A stretch of DNA of 64,000 nucleotides from Ravibacter sp964562455 (lineage in GTDB: Bacteria; Bacteroidota; Bacteroidia; Cytophagales; Spirosomataceae), in contig CAZLTN010000016.1 of NCBI GenBank assembly GCA_964562455.1, positions 1 through 64,000 of the forward strand, in the 5' to 3' direction. A program made the translations under genes and the position numbers. The stretch's first letter is position 1. The number at the start of each line of letters is the position of its first letter. Under the pieces are notes generated by a model. It ran no database searches. It had not been told where the DNA came from and worked only from the letters and a program-made list of their open reading frames with translations. Of this stretch, positions 35,261-45,114 are shown piece by piece.

Positions 35261-36727
35261 ATGAAAAGAATATTTTTAACAGCTTTTGCATCAGGCTTAT
35301 TGCTGCAGTCATGTGTTCCTGACCTGGACCTCTCTCCGCTTTCATCGCAATCTGTCAATACCTATTACAAAACAGCCGAGGACGCCAATGCCGCAGTTAT
35401 TGCGCTGTACGGACAGTTGAGAGCAATGTACAGGGACGAAGTAATTGTTACGCCAAACATCGTTTCCGCCGACGACGGCATTCCTTTTCCTACAGGAAAC
35501 GCGAACCGTATCGCGATCTGGAACTTCGATATCACAACAGAGAATACCTTCGTCGGACAGATCTGGAGCAACGCCTATACTGCGATCCAGCGATCTAACA
35601 TCGCCATTAACCGGATTCCCGGTATCGACGCAGGTGAAGCTGTAAAAAGAGCTTATCTCGGCGAAGCCAGATTTCTCAGGGCTTTACATTACTTTACCTT
35701 AGTACGCTTTTTCGGAGGTGTTCCGCTCGTTCTGACGGAAACCACTACGCTGAATGACATTGAAGTAGCCCGGGCTTCTGTCGATCAAGTTTACGAGCAG
35801 ATCCAAAGTGATCTCACCGAAGCGATATCTTCGCTTCCTGCAACTTACACCGGCGCCAGTGTCGGCCGTGCGACAAGCGGCGCGGCTAAGGGACTACTCG
35901 GAAAAGTGTACCTGACAAGAGCGGGTACCGATCAGAATTCCGCCTATTGGAAAATGGCGGCTGATATTTTGAAGGAGGTAATCTCCTCAAACTCGTATGC
36001 GCTATGGGATGATTATGCCGATGTATTCGCGCTTCAAAACCGGGGCGCCAAAGAATCCCTTTTCGAAGTCATGTATCTAACGGATATTGCCGGTAATAAT
36101 TTCTCAACCGGTTATGCACCGCGCGGAGCTCCTATCGTCCCGGGTTCAGGCAGCGGCATTCTCCGGCCGAGTAAGGCGCTTTTTAACCTCTACACCGAAG
36201 ATGATCTGAGAAAGCCCGTTACTTTTCTTACCCGGTACATCCACCCCACAACAGGACAGACTGTCACGCTTTCAGCAGATGATCCGGATCCCGCCCGCGC
36301 CATCTCGTTCTGGAAACTGGCGGATCTGACCAACGCCACTTCCGGCGGTTCGGCCAAGAGTTTTCCGATACTCCGGTATTCCGATGTTCTTCTCATGTAC
36401 GCAGAGGCATTGAATGAAGCAAACGGACCAGTAACAGAAGCTTTTGATGCGCTTAACAAAGTACGTGAGCGGGCGGGACTGGAGCCGCTCGCCGGTCTAG
36501 GCAAAGAAGCTTTCAGAGCTGCTGTCTGGCAGGAGCGACGTCTCGAATTATGCTTTGAGGGACACCGTTGGTTTGACCTGGTTCGGACCGGCAGATTAAT
36601 TGCTGCGGTACAAAGTGAAACAAGCTTTTCACGAAATCCGAAAATTGCGTCGCATCATATCCTCTATCCCATTCCGCAACGTGAAATTGACGCAAATTCT
36701 GAATTAAGACAAAATGATGGTTATTGA
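35261..36727 (+). CDS. SusD/RagB-family outer-membrane lipoprotein (first)
   Basis: A 488-residue surface lipoprotein with lipobox LLLQSC. It has the SusD fold signatures NTYYKTAEDANAAVIALYGQL, YTAIQRSNIAINRIPG, AYLGEARFLRALHYFTLVRFFGGVPLV, RYSDVLLMYAEALNEA and the C-terminal RRLELCFEGHRWFDLVRTGRL with the final PIPQREIDANSELRQNDGY. It captures substrate over the SusC pore encoded immediately upstream. The stop overlaps the start of the FAD oxidoreductase by 14 bp, implying one operon and translational coupling. Confidence 0.95.
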   Translation: MKRIFLTAFASGLLLQSCVPDLDLSPLSSQSVNTYYKTAEDANAAVIALYGQLRAMYRDEVIVTPNIVSADDGIPFPTGNANRIAIWNFDITTENTFVGQIWSNAYTAIQRSNIAINRIPGIDAGEAVKRAYLGEARFLRALHYFTLVRFFGGVPLVLTETTTLNDIEVARASVDQVYEQIQSDLTEAISSLPATYTGASVGRATSGAAKGLLGKVYLTRAGTDQNSAYWKMAADILKEVISSNSYALWDDYADVFALQNRGAKESLFEVMYLTDIAGNNFSTGYAPRGAPIVPGSGSGILRPSKALFNLYTEDDLRKPVTFLTRYIHPTTGQTVTLSADDPDPARAISFWKLADLTNATSGGSAKSFPILRYSDVLLMYAEALNEANGPVTEAFDALNKVRERAGLEPLAGLGKEAFRAAVWQERRLELCFEGHRWFDLVRTGRLIAAVQSETSFSRNPKIASHHILYPIPQREIDANSELRQNDGY

Positions 36728-38363
36728 AATAAAATGCCGGCTTCACGCGCCCGCCGTGCTGGCCTCGTTACTATTGCTTTGTTGCATCGGCCAGGTCTCT
36801 GCCCAAAAGCAATATGACATTGTGGTGTACGGCGGATCTTCGGGAGGATTTGCCGCTGCTGTCCAGGCCGGTAAAATGGGAAAGTCCGTGGCGCTTCTCG
36901 AACCATCCAACCATGTAGGGGGAATGAATGTGGAAGGGCTCGGTGGAACCGACATCGACAATCACCCGGAATTCCGGAACAGCCCGGCAGTCGGCGGCAT
37001 GGCCCTTGAATTCTACAGGCGCATCGCCCGCGCTTACGGGAAAACCTCCGAGTTTGAAGAAATGCTCCGGGCAGGTACAAAAAAGCCCGCCCTGTGGAGG
37101 TTCGAGCCGCATGTAGCACAAAAAGTGATCGATGACTGGCTGGGCGAATACCCGATCGATGTCTTTAGGGGAGCACGATTGCAGGAAGGGAAAAAATCGG
37201 TTGTCAAAAAAGATACCCGCATCACCGCCATCCGTACCAGTAAAGGTACCTTTCAGGGTGCCGTCTTTATCGACGGCACAATCGAGGGCGACCTTCTGGC
37301 CGCTGCGGGTGTTTCGACAGCCATCGGCCGCGAACCCAACTCACAGTACAGCGAGACTAAGAACGGTATCCGGGCAGAGACCACGCACAACCAGTTTGCC
37401 GTTAAAGTAGATCCCTACCGAATTCCCGGCGACCCGGGAAGCGGCGTCATTACAGGCGTGACCGACGAGCCCTTCGGTGAGCCAGGGGCCGGTGACCACC
37501 GGCTACAGGCCTACTGCTTCAGGGTATGCCTTACCGACAACCCGGAAAACCGCGTACCCCTGCCAAAGCCCCACGGTTACAACCGGAAAGATTACGAGCT
37601 GTTTGAGCGGTACGTAAGGGCCGGCGGGAAGCTATACAAACCCTATGCATCCCTTCCCAACCGGAAAACCGATTTCAACGGCGGAAGGGATGTTTCCCAT
37701 AATCTCAACGGGATGAACTTCGGGTATCCCGGAGGAAGCTACAAAACACGGAAAAAGATCGTGGACTACCACCGCAGCTTTACTCAAGGTCTGTTTTATT
37801 TCCTGGCCAACGATCCCGAAATCGGCAGGCTCGATCCGCAGCTTCAGAAAGAATGGGCACAATGGGGACTCACCAGGGATGAGTTCACAGACAACAACGG
37901 ATGGCCGCGAATCTTCTACGTCAGGGATGCAAGGAGAATGATTTCAGACTACATCATAACAGAGCACCATGTCAGAAAAGACAACCCTGTCGCTGTGGAA
38001 GACCCGGTCGGCATGGCCTACTGGCCCCCGGATGTGCACAATGTCAGGACAATCGTGAAAGACGGCCACGCATATAACGAAGGTTTTGTGTTTGGAGGAA
38101 ATGACTGGATCCCTTTCGGGGTATCCTACCGGGCCCTGGTCCCGAAGGCCTCGGAATGCACTAATCTCCTGACGCCGACATGCCCGTCGTCCAGCCATAT
38201 CGCATACGGAGCTATCAGGATCGAATTTACCTTTATCGCATTGGGACAGGCGTGCGGGGCTGCCGCCGCGCTAGCAGCACAACACAACACTACCGCGCAA
38301 AATGTCCCTTATGAATTGCTGAGAAAAAAACTCCTGGACGAAAAACAGGTACTGGAACTGTAA
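36714..38363 (+). CDS. Exported FAD-dependent oxidoreductase (FAD_oxidored family)
   Basis: A 549-residue protein with a signal peptide (LASLLLLCCIGQVSAQ). The dinucleotide-binding motif is VVYGGSSGGFAAAVQAGKMG and the family motif is LLEPSNHVGGMNVEGLGGTDID. Further conserved elements are FIDGTIEGDLLAAAGV, GYNRKDYELFERYV, GMAYWPPDVHN and a late FIALGQACGAAAALA, typical of PF12831 proteins. These occur in Bacteroidota polysaccharide loci and in planctomycete genomes; reactions are mostly unknown. It overlaps the SusD stop by 14 bp and is the only enzyme in this locus, so it may act directly on the imported ligand (inference). Confidence 0.88.
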   Translation: MMVIEIKCRLHAPAVLASLLLLCCIGQVSAQKQYDIVVYGGSSGGFAAAVQAGKMGKSVALLEPSNHVGGMNVEGLGGTDIDNHPEFRNSPAVGGMALEFYRRIARAYGKTSEFEEMLRAGTKKPALWRFEPHVAQKVIDDWLGEYPIDVFRGARLQEGKKSVVKKDTRITAIRTSKGTFQGAVFIDGTIEGDLLAAAGVSTAIGREPNSQYSETKNGIRAETTHNQFAVKVDPYRIPGDPGSGVITGVTDEPFGEPGAGDHRLQAYCFRVCLTDNPENRVPLPKPHGYNRKDYELFERYVRAGGKLYKPYASLPNRKTDFNGGRDVSHNLNGMNFGYPGGSYKTRKKIVDYHRSFTQGLFYFLANDPEIGRLDPQLQKEWAQWGLTRDEFTDNNGWPRIFYVRDARRMISDYIITEHHVRKDNPVAVEDPVGMAYWPPDVHNVRTIVKDGHAYNEGFVFGGNDWIPFGVSYRALVPKASECTNLLTPTCPSSSHIAYGAIRIEFTFIALGQACGAAAALAAQHNTTAQNVPYELLRKKLLDEKQVLEL

Positions 38364-38378
38364 GAAAAGGCATAAAAA

Positions 38379-38407
38379 GCCGGCAATCAGTACAAAGGAC
38401 CGCTGGC
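38379..38407. terminator. Weak hairpin between convergent FAD oxidoreductase and sigma genes
   Basis: GCCGGC pairs with GCTGGC (6 bp with one G-T) across a 17-base loop. On the minus strand it is followed by CTTTTTATGCC. It is located between the two stop codons, so it may terminate the sigma transcript. The large loop makes it weak. Confidence 0.3.
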
Positions 38408-38431
38408 ATATGTTTTCCATCATTAAGAAAC

Positions 38432-38908
38432 CTATTTCAACCCGGCCCGTATAAACTTCAGGCTTTCGACCAGGTGATTTTTGGCGGTATTGGGAGATAT
38501 ACCCAGCGCCTCTGCTATCTGCTCCAGGCTAAATCCTTTTTCCCTGCTCAGCTCATACACTTCCTTTTGACGGGGAGGCAATGTGCTGAGCAGCGCCGCT
38601 ATTTTCTGTTCCAGCTCTTTTTTATAGATCTCCTCGATGACTGCATTGGTATGGCGCTCCATTTCCTGCCATACCATCTCCTGGTATTTTTTCTCTGTGG
38701 AAAGCCTGCGGTAATGATCCGTCAGGTGATTACGCGCAAGGGTATACAACCAGGCATCGATGCTTTCGACCGAATCGGCATAGTCCTTATTTTGCCAGAA
38801 TTTGATGAAAACATCCTGCGCGAAATCCTCAGCCAATGAAGGAATTTTAACGTGCCTTATAAAAAAGCGGTAGAGAAATGCTCTGTATTCAGTATATACC
38901 TGTTCCAT
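38432..38908 (-). CDS. ECF-type RNA polymerase sigma factor (second)
   Basis: A 158-residue sigma factor. Region 2 is SLAEDFAQDVFIKFWQN ... SIDAWLYTLARNHLTDHYRR. Region 4 is LPPRQKEVYELSREKGFSLEQIAEALGISPNTAKNHL. The frame is open to an ATG at 38968, but a consensus promoter (38971-39002) ends 3 bases before that ATG, so its transcript would start at or after it. The ATG at 38908 (MEQVYTEYRAFLYRFF) is therefore the better start and gives the normal family N-terminus. It is divergent from a FecR gene, the likely cognate anti-sigma. Their presumed target is the SusC-SusD-sulfatase operon at 40.1-49.7 kb. Confidence 0.9.
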   Translation of the reverse strand: MEQVYTEYRAFLYRFFIRHVKIPSLAEDFAQDVFIKFWQNKDYADSVESIDAWLYTLARNHLTDHYRRLSTEKKYQEMVWQEMERHTNAVIEEIYKKELEQKIAALLSTLPPRQKEVYELSREKGFSLEQIAEALGISPNTAKNHLVESLKFIRAGLK

Positions 38909-38970
38909 TTTCACGGATCTTTTGGGCACCCTGTGAAATGAGGAATCACTGACTTGTTTACTGCGCATTG

Positions 38971-39002
38971 CAAACGTAAAGAAATTCTTAGATTATTTCA
39001 AC
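38971..39002 (-). promoter_or_regulatory. Bacteroidota-type promoter of the second sigma gene
   Basis: On the minus strand GTTG, 20 bases, then TACGTTTG. This is a full TAnnTTTG match with TTG at -33 and correct spacing. The -7 box ends 3 bases before the distal ATG at 38968, which argues for translation from 38908. The rest of the 38969-39144 divergent region shows no other clear element. Confidence 0.65.
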
Positions 39003-39144
39003 AACAGGAAAATTTTCACTACACGGCTAGTCCTGAAAACGGAGTTATCCGTCAGTGTCATAAATCGGCAAGTGGTGGGGATAATTGACGATGTAACCTG
39101 CGCGCAAAAAGTTATGTTGAACCCAGACTTTAAACTGATTTGCT

Positions 39145-40083
39145 GTGAGTAATAATGATCGCTTCATGCGGCTACTGGAAAAATACCGGAACAATACGTT
39201 GTCCCCGCAGGAATACCGTGAGTTCCTGGAACTCGTCGGCGATCCGGCTGCTTCCGAGGTTATCGACCGGATATCCGGAGAGGACTGGAAGGAGTCGAAA
39301 GACATTCTGCGGCGTACCGAAACCGATCCCGTTCAACACAGGGAAAGACGATTGCCTTTGGTCGGACTTTTGTGGGGAAGCGCTGCTTCGGTGGCGATAC
39401 TGGTTGCAGCGCTTCTTATCTGGCCCAAAAGCCGGATAGCAGAATCGCTGGCCTACGAGACCGGGTACGGCGAAACCCGGACGATCCTGCTCCCCGACAG
39501 CAGTACCGTGTTGCTGAACGCCAACTCGCGCATGGTATGGGATGTAGACTGGCAAAAAGAAGGCAGGAGGCATGTAAAGCTTGAAGGTGAAGCTTTTTTT
39601 GACGTAAAAAAGGCAAAGGGAACGGAGTTTGTGGTGCAGTCAGATCATATGAAAGTCAAAGTGCTCGGCACCACCTTCAATTTCCGGAGCCGCCACGGCC
39701 TCTCCCACGTGTTCCTGGAATCGGGCAAAGTCGACCTGGAAATACCGGAACTGCAGAAAGACCCCGTTGTGATGACACCCGGCAATGCAGTACAGTACGA
39801 CAGCCAAAAGAAGGATCTCAGGATAGAATCCTCGTCCACGCTCAACCGGAGCGCTTCCTGGGTGGAGGGAATGCTCGCATTCGAAAATGCCTCACTGGGG
39901 GATATCCTCGATCACCTGGAGGGACTGTATGGGAAAAAATTCATTACCGAAGACACGGCCATCCTCGAAAAGCGGATGGACTTGTCGCTGCCCTACTCAA
40001 ACTGGGACCTTATCAGGAAAGCGCTTGAGATTTCGCTGGATGTGAAATTTACTGAAAGTCAGGATACCATTGTCGTTCACTAA
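39145..40083 (+). CDS. FecR-family anti-sigma factor (second)
   Basis: A 312-residue protein starting at a GTG (39145; SNNDRFMRLLEKYRNNTLSPQEYREFLEL). The N-terminal sigma-binding part (1-75) precedes a transmembrane helix (VGLLWGSAASVAILVAALLIWP). The FecR domain contains YGETRTILLPDSSTVLLNANS, LEGEAFFDV, VLGTTFNFRSR and LESGKVDLEI. The DUF4974-like end contains GMLAFENASLGDILDHLEGLYGKKF. It is divergent from its presumed partner sigma gene and 39 bp upstream of an STN-SusC. This architecture transmits the outer-membrane signal to the sigma factor. Confidence 0.92.
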   Translation: MSNNDRFMRLLEKYRNNTLSPQEYREFLELVGDPAASEVIDRISGEDWKESKDILRRTETDPVQHRERRLPLVGLLWGSAASVAILVAALLIWPKSRIAESLAYETGYGETRTILLPDSSTVLLNANSRMVWDVDWQKEGRRHVKLEGEAFFDVKKAKGTEFVVQSDHMKVKVLGTTFNFRSRHGLSHVFLESGKVDLEIPELQKDPVVMTPGNAVQYDSQKKDLRIESSSTLNRSASWVEGMLAFENASLGDILDHLEGLYGKKFITEDTAILEKRMDLSLPYSNWDLIRKALEISLDVKFTESQDTIVVH

Positions 40084-40122
40084 TTAATTGCCGGTTAGGG
40101 ATTACTTAAACCTTTATTCAAT

Positions 40123-43100
40123 ATGAGAAAATGTCTGCAGATTATTGTATCTGGGATCGTACTGTGCTTTGCGCTTTCGGCCTATGCCACAGAAAACCCG
40201 GAAGAGACTTTACAAAGTGAAAGTCTGCTGAATATCATCCGGGATATGAACAGGCGGTATAATGTCCATTTCACATATGACCGTGAAATCGTTGAAAAAG
40301 TCAAAATAAAGAAACACTATAACCCCGAATCATACCAGGATGTAAACGAGGCGCTGAGCGCTGTCCTGCGGGAAACAAATCTCAAATTCCAGGTATTGGA
40401 TAAAAAGTATGTGGTGATCTATCGCGATGATCAGAAAGGGATGGAGTCGCTGCAGAGAATGGTCAGGGTTTTGCAGGAGATTATCGACCAGAAGGAAGCA
40501 GCAAGCCTGCAGAACCAGCTATCTGAACAAAAGAGTGATCATCCGAAAATTGAAAATTTATCGGTGCCTGGAAGTCGTATAGACAGGGCCGTCAAAGGGA
40601 AAATAACTGACGAAAAAGGTGAGGGATTGCCAGGCGTCAATGTTGTGCTAAAGGGTACGCAGTTCGGGACGGTAACTAATGTGAACGGCGAATATGAAAT
40701 TTCAGTACCTAATGACGAAGCTGTGTTGATTTTTTCTTTTGTGGGTTATGTATCGCAGGAAATGCTGATAGGAGGAAGAACGTCGCTGGACATTTTGTTA
40801 AAAACGGATGAGAAGGCATTGGAAGAGGTTGTAGTGATTGGCTATGGAACTCAGAAGCAAAGGGAGGTAACAGGGTCTATTTCCACGTTGGAGGCGGGAA
40901 AGCTTGAGGATCAACCTGTCGGGCAATTTGCGCAAAAACTTCACGGGCGCATGCCCGGCGTCCAGATAAACCAAGCTTCCGGGACTCCGGGAGGCGGGAT
41001 GGCCATCCGTATCAGGGGCGCCTCCTCCATCAATGCTGGGAATTCACCGCTATATGTGGTGGACGGATTCCCGATCGTGGGGGATATAAACAATATAAAC
41101 CCGAATGAAATCGAAACCTTCTCCGTTCTGAAAGGTGCTTCTGCCGCATCGCTTTACGGATCAAGAGCGGCCAATGGCGTTGTTCTGATCACTACCAAAA
41201 GAGCAAAAGCAGGAGAGACTAATATCCAGTTTTCGGCCAGCTACGGGGTTAACCAGATCCCGCAGCAAGGGAGAAGCAAGTTTATGGATGCAAAGGAGTT
41301 TCTCCAGTTCCAGAAAGAAATCTACGAAGACAAGATCAGGTATGAAGGATATACAGGCGGGGTTCCGGAGCTATATCAGCACCCCGAACAATATACAGGC
41401 AAGAGTACCGACTGGTCGGATGTTATCCTCAGAGACGGTGTAGTTACGAGCTACAACCTGAACATATCGGCGGGAAAAGACAAATTCAGCACTTCCACTA
41501 TCGCCGGTTATTTCAAGGAAGAAGGGGCTGTTCTGAATACCGATTTCGAAAGGTTCTCATTGCGGTCCAATAACGAATACCGGTTCAATAACCGCTTCCT
41601 GGTCGGCGTAAACCTGGCGCCGACCTTCCAATCCAGCCAGAACTTCAATACCGACGGTCATTCAGGAGATGCCATCGTGATGGCCGCGGCTTCTACGCCG
41701 CCCATTTTTTCGCCGTTCGACACCGATGAAAATGGGCAGCTGGTGGCCAGCTATTCCGGTCCGGGGATATTTACTCAACCCAATTGGTACCGAAACCTGA
41801 TGGAATCTACTAACAGGACAAAAGCTAACCGGTTGCTCGCCAACGCCTTTGCGGAATTGAAATTCCTGACCGATTTTACTTTTAAAAGCTCGGTCTCCTT
41901 AGATATCCTGGGTAGCAACAGAAGGAAATTCCAGCCCTCTACTTACGGTGTTTCGGGCAACGCCCCGCTCAACAGAGCCCAGGCTGAGTATGCGACCGAA
42001 TTTTACTATTCCTGGCTAACCGAAAACACCCTGAACTATAGCAAAACGTTCGGATCGGATCATAACGTTGATGTCCTGCTGGGATATTCGGCGCAAAAGT
42101 TCATACAGGAAAATAACATCCTTACCGGTATTGATTTCCCGGATGACGAAGTGCAATGGATAGATGCGGCCGCAATTAAAAACGGGAACAGCAACGTTGG
42201 AGAATGGTCGCTCCTGTCTATGTTCAGCAGGGTCAACTATAATTTTAAGGGGAAATATCTCTTGTCGGCTTCGATAAGGCGTGATGGCTCGTCGCGTTTC
42301 GGAGCGGATAACCAATGGGGGGCCTTCCCGGCGGTTTCCGCAGGATGGATCATCTCCGATGAAGATTTTTTTAATACTTCCTCACTTTTGAACTATTTGA
42401 AAATCCGTGGCGAATATGGCTATGCGGGAAATTTCAACATCGGGAACTACAGGCAATTCGGGAATATTTCCTCCACCAATTACGTAATCGGAGGCGCTAT
42501 CGCACAGGGCCGGAGCCCCGTCTCAATCGGCAACTCGCAACTAACATGGGAAACTACGAAGGGTATGGATGTCGGCGTGGATTTAAGCCTTTTAAGAGAC
42601 CGGATATACTTCACTGCTGATTACTATAACAAGACTACAGAAAATATGCTGTACCAGGTGGATATCCCGACTGCCGCCGGCTTCCCGAATATCCAATCCA
42701 ATATCGGGGAGATCAATATCTGGGGATATGAATTCGCGGTCGGCCACAAGCTGGTGAACGGGAGCTTCAGGTGGAACAGCGATTTTAACATTTCATTCAA
42801 CCGGAATAAAGTAATAAAGCTGGGCACCAACAATACGCCGATCGGAGGTATCGGTGAGCAGGGATTCACCTCTTACTGGAAGACGGAAGTGGGCAGACAA
42901 ATGCCGTTGTTCTACGGGTATGTTTTTGACGGGATCTATATGACGCAGGAAGATTTCGACCGCAGCCCGAAGAACATCACTTCGGCAGTCGGCACCACAA
43001 AATACAGAGACCTGAATAATGACGGCGTCATTACAAGCGAGGATAAAACTTTTATCGGTAACCCCAACCCCAAATTCACCTTCGGGTTCAGCAACTCATT

Positions 43101-43563
43101 CAACTACAGGAACTTCGACCTGAATATTGTCATGTCGGGCGCTTACGGGGGAGATGTTTTTGCATTCCGGGGCTGGCATACGATCCTGGACGGAAACTTT
43201 AATGTTATAAAAGAAGTGGCCGACCGGTGGCGGTCCATCGAAGATCCCGGTGCAGGGTTTCACGCAAGGACCTTGTCGGGTACCACCGCATTCGGAAGGT
43301 TTACAAGCAGCAAATGGATACATGACGCATCTTACCTGACGGTCAAGAATATCACCCTGGGGTATACCATACCAGGCATCAATAAGTATTTCTCCAAAGC
43401 CAGGATATATGCAAGTGTCCAGCAGGCGCTTATCCTTACGAATTACCCGTACGGAAACCCGGAGGCAAGCCTGAGGGGCCTGAGCAGCCTGGAGCTGGGA
43501 TTTGACGGAACGGCCTATCCTGTTCCCAGAACCTATGCACTAGGCCTGAACCTCAATTTTTAA
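40123..43563 (+). CDS. SusC/RagA-family TonB-dependent receptor with STN domain (second)
   Basis: A 1146-residue outer-membrane transporter. It has a signal peptide (LQIIVSGIVLCFALSAYA) and an STN domain (about 30-110; SLLNIIRDMNRRYNVHFTYDREIV). A carboxypeptidase-like domain (KGKITDEKGEGLPGVNVVLKGT), plug (SPLYVVDGFPIV, FSVLKGASAASLYGSRAANGVV) and barrel ending YALGLNLNF follow. The extra segment DQKEAASLQNQLSEQ between STN and the next domain is a charged linker. Its stop codon overlaps the following frame (TAATG). It presumably imports a sulfated glycan fragment, given the sulfatases downstream. The N-terminal STN ties it to the sigma/FecR pair just upstream. Confidence 0.95.
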   Translation: MRKCLQIIVSGIVLCFALSAYATENPEETLQSESLLNIIRDMNRRYNVHFTYDREIVEKVKIKKHYNPESYQDVNEALSAVLRETNLKFQVLDKKYVVIYRDDQKGMESLQRMVRVLQEIIDQKEAASLQNQLSEQKSDHPKIENLSVPGSRIDRAVKGKITDEKGEGLPGVNVVLKGTQFGTVTNVNGEYEISVPNDEAVLIFSFVGYVSQEMLIGGRTSLDILLKTDEKALEEVVVIGYGTQKQREVTGSISTLEAGKLEDQPVGQFAQKLHGRMPGVQINQASGTPGGGMAIRIRGASSINAGNSPLYVVDGFPIVGDINNINPNEIETFSVLKGASAASLYGSRAANGVVLITTKRAKAGETNIQFSASYGVNQIPQQGRSKFMDAKEFLQFQKEIYEDKIRYEGYTGGVPELYQHPEQYTGKSTDWSDVILRDGVVTSYNLNISAGKDKFSTSTIAGYFKEEGAVLNTDFERFSLRSNNEYRFNNRFLVGVNLAPTFQSSQNFNTDGHSGDAIVMAAASTPPIFSPFDTDENGQLVASYSGPGIFTQPNWYRNLMESTNRTKANRLLANAFAELKFLTDFTFKSSVSLDILGSNRRKFQPSTYGVSGNAPLNRAQAEYATEFYYSWLTENTLNYSKTFGSDHNVDVLLGYSAQKFIQENNILTGIDFPDDEVQWIDAAAIKNGNSNVGEWSLLSMFSRVNYNFKGKYLLSASIRRDGSSRFGADNQWGAFPAVSAGWIISDEDFFNTSSLLNYLKIRGEYGYAGNFNIGNYRQFGNISSTNYVIGGAIAQGRSPVSIGNSQLTWETTKGMDVGVDLSLLRDRIYFTADYYNKTTENMLYQVDIPTAAGFPNIQSNIGEINIWGYEFAVGHKLVNGSFRWNSDFNISFNRNKVIKLGTNNTPIGGIGEQGFTSYWKTEVGRQMPLFYGYVFDGIYMTQEDFDRSPKNITSAVGTTKYRDLNNDGVITSEDKTFIGNPNPKFTFGFSNSFNYRNFDLNIVMSGAYGGDVFAFRGWHTILDGNFNVIKEVADRWRSIEDPGAGFHARTLSGTTAFGRFTSSKWIHDASYLTVKNITLGYTIPGINKYFSKARIYASVQQALILTNYPYGNPEASLRGLSSLELGFDGTAYPVPRTYALGLNLNF

Positions 43564-43583
43564 TGCTTCAAATTGGAAAAGAT

Positions 43584-45113
43584 ATGAAAAAGTCAGCTTA
43601 TATAGGTATCATCTTCCTCGTAGTATTGCAGGCGTGCTCGGACGAATTCCTGAAAATACCTCCGCAAAGCTCCGTTACGACGGCTAACTTCTACAAAACT
43701 CAGTCCCAGTTTGAGCAGGCGCTGATCGGGGCATACGCCTCTATCAGGGAGGCAAAGGGCTCAATTGCCTCCTGGGTAATGGGAGAAATGCGATCGGATA
43801 ATACGCATTACGAATACAACAACCTCAACCGGGGAACCGCATTGCTGGAAAGAGAGGATACGGCGGGCTTCCTGGACAACAATTCAAGCAGCTACGTCTC
43901 CAGCAAGTACAATGCCTGCTATGTTGGGATAGCCAGGGCAAACCAGATACTCGATAAAATTGAAGATGGTGATTTCAGCCAGCAGTTCAGGGATAGGGTT
44001 TCCGGTGAATCCAAATTCATAAGGGCTTTGCTGTATTTTGACCTGGTGCGCTATTTCGGCGGCGTTTCTCTTCACCTGCATGCGGTAGAAGGTGCGACGC
44101 AGGCCTATCTTCCCAGGGCATCGGTAGCGGAGGTATACCAGGCAATCGAGTCGGATCTGCGCGATGCCATTCAAAAGCTTCAGGCAGCGAGTTTTCCCCA
44201 GAATGGCAAGGCTACAAAGGGAGCAGCCCACGTCCTGCTGGCAGACGCTTATCTGACCCAGAAGAAATATGCCGAAGCCGAGACCGAGCTAAAGGCGGTG
44301 CTGGCGATGGGGTATTCTTTATTGCCAGATTACCGGTCGGTATTCAGCACTACCAACAAAAACAGCAGGGAGTCGATCTTCGAGATCCAGTACCAGCAAG
44401 GCAACCAGGGGCAGCAAAGCGATTTCCTGTATCATTTTTTGCCTTTGTCGGCTGATGTAAGCCGGGTTACCGGTATACAATCGCAAAACAGGAATGCCGG
44501 CGGCTGGAACGTGCCGACCCAGGAAATGATCGATACCTACGAGCCGGGTGACTCCCGGCTGCCGGCTTCTATAGGTATAATAGAAGGCACCGGACCCGTC
44601 GGAGCGATGGTGATCGAATCTGTTGTAAACCCGGTAGGCTATACTACGCCAGCCGGGAAAAGGTCGTACCCTTTCATCAGGAAATACCTGAACCCCCATA
44701 GCGTCCAGAACAACACTGACGATAATTTCCCGGTATATCGGTACTCGGACGTACTTTTATTACTGGCGGAATCCTTAAACGAGCAGGGGAAATCTGCAGA
44801 GGCGTTGGTACATCTTAATAAGGTACGGGAAAGAGCAGGGTTGTCACAGTCTACCGAATCGAACCAGGATATTCTTAGAGATATTATCCTGCACGAACGG
44901 CGGGTGGAGTTTGCGTTTGAAAACAAACGTTGGCTTGATCTGGTTCGCACCAACAGGGCAATCACGACAATGACCGAGCACGGGAAATACATGAAGGCGT
45001 TGTATCCCATCCTGAGAGATGTAAGCTACAACGTAACGCCCAACCGCCTTCTATTTCCCCTTCCGCAAAGGGAAATCCTGATCGGTAGTCTTGAACAAAA
45101 CCCCGGATATTAG
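43584..45113 (+). CDS. SusD/RagB-family outer-membrane lipoprotein (second)
   Basis: A 509-residue lipoprotein from the ATG at 43584 (MKKSAYIGIIFLVVLQACSDEF), with lipobox VLQAC and a GGAAAAGAT stretch just before it. The earlier in-frame ATG at 43563 overlaps the susC stop and adds only MLQIGKD. SusD signatures are TTANFYKTQSQFEQALIGAYASI, CYVGIARANQILDKI, GESKFIRALLYFDLVRYFGGVSL, RYSDVLLLLAESLNE, RRVEFAFENKRWLDLVRTNRA and the terminal PLPQREILIGSLEQNPGY. It binds the glycan at the surface for the adjacent SusC. The stop is 1 bp from the start of the first sulfatase. Confidence 0.94.
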   Translation: MKKSAYIGIIFLVVLQACSDEFLKIPPQSSVTTANFYKTQSQFEQALIGAYASIREAKGSIASWVMGEMRSDNTHYEYNNLNRGTALLEREDTAGFLDNNSSSYVSSKYNACYVGIARANQILDKIEDGDFSQQFRDRVSGESKFIRALLYFDLVRYFGGVSLHLHAVEGATQAYLPRASVAEVYQAIESDLRDAIQKLQAASFPQNGKATKGAAHVLLADAYLTQKKYAEAETELKAVLAMGYSLLPDYRSVFSTTNKNSRESIFEIQYQQGNQGQQSDFLYHFLPLSADVSRVTGIQSQNRNAGGWNVPTQEMIDTYEPGDSRLPASIGIIEGTGPVGAMVIESVVNPVGYTTPAGKRSYPFIRKYLNPHSVQNNTDDNFPVYRYSDVLLLLAESLNEQGKSAEALVHLNKVRERAGLSQSTESNQDILRDIILHERRVEFAFENKRWLDLVRTNRAITTMTEHGKYMKALYPILRDVSYNVTPNRLLFPLPQREILIGSLEQNPGY

Positions 45114-45114
45114 T

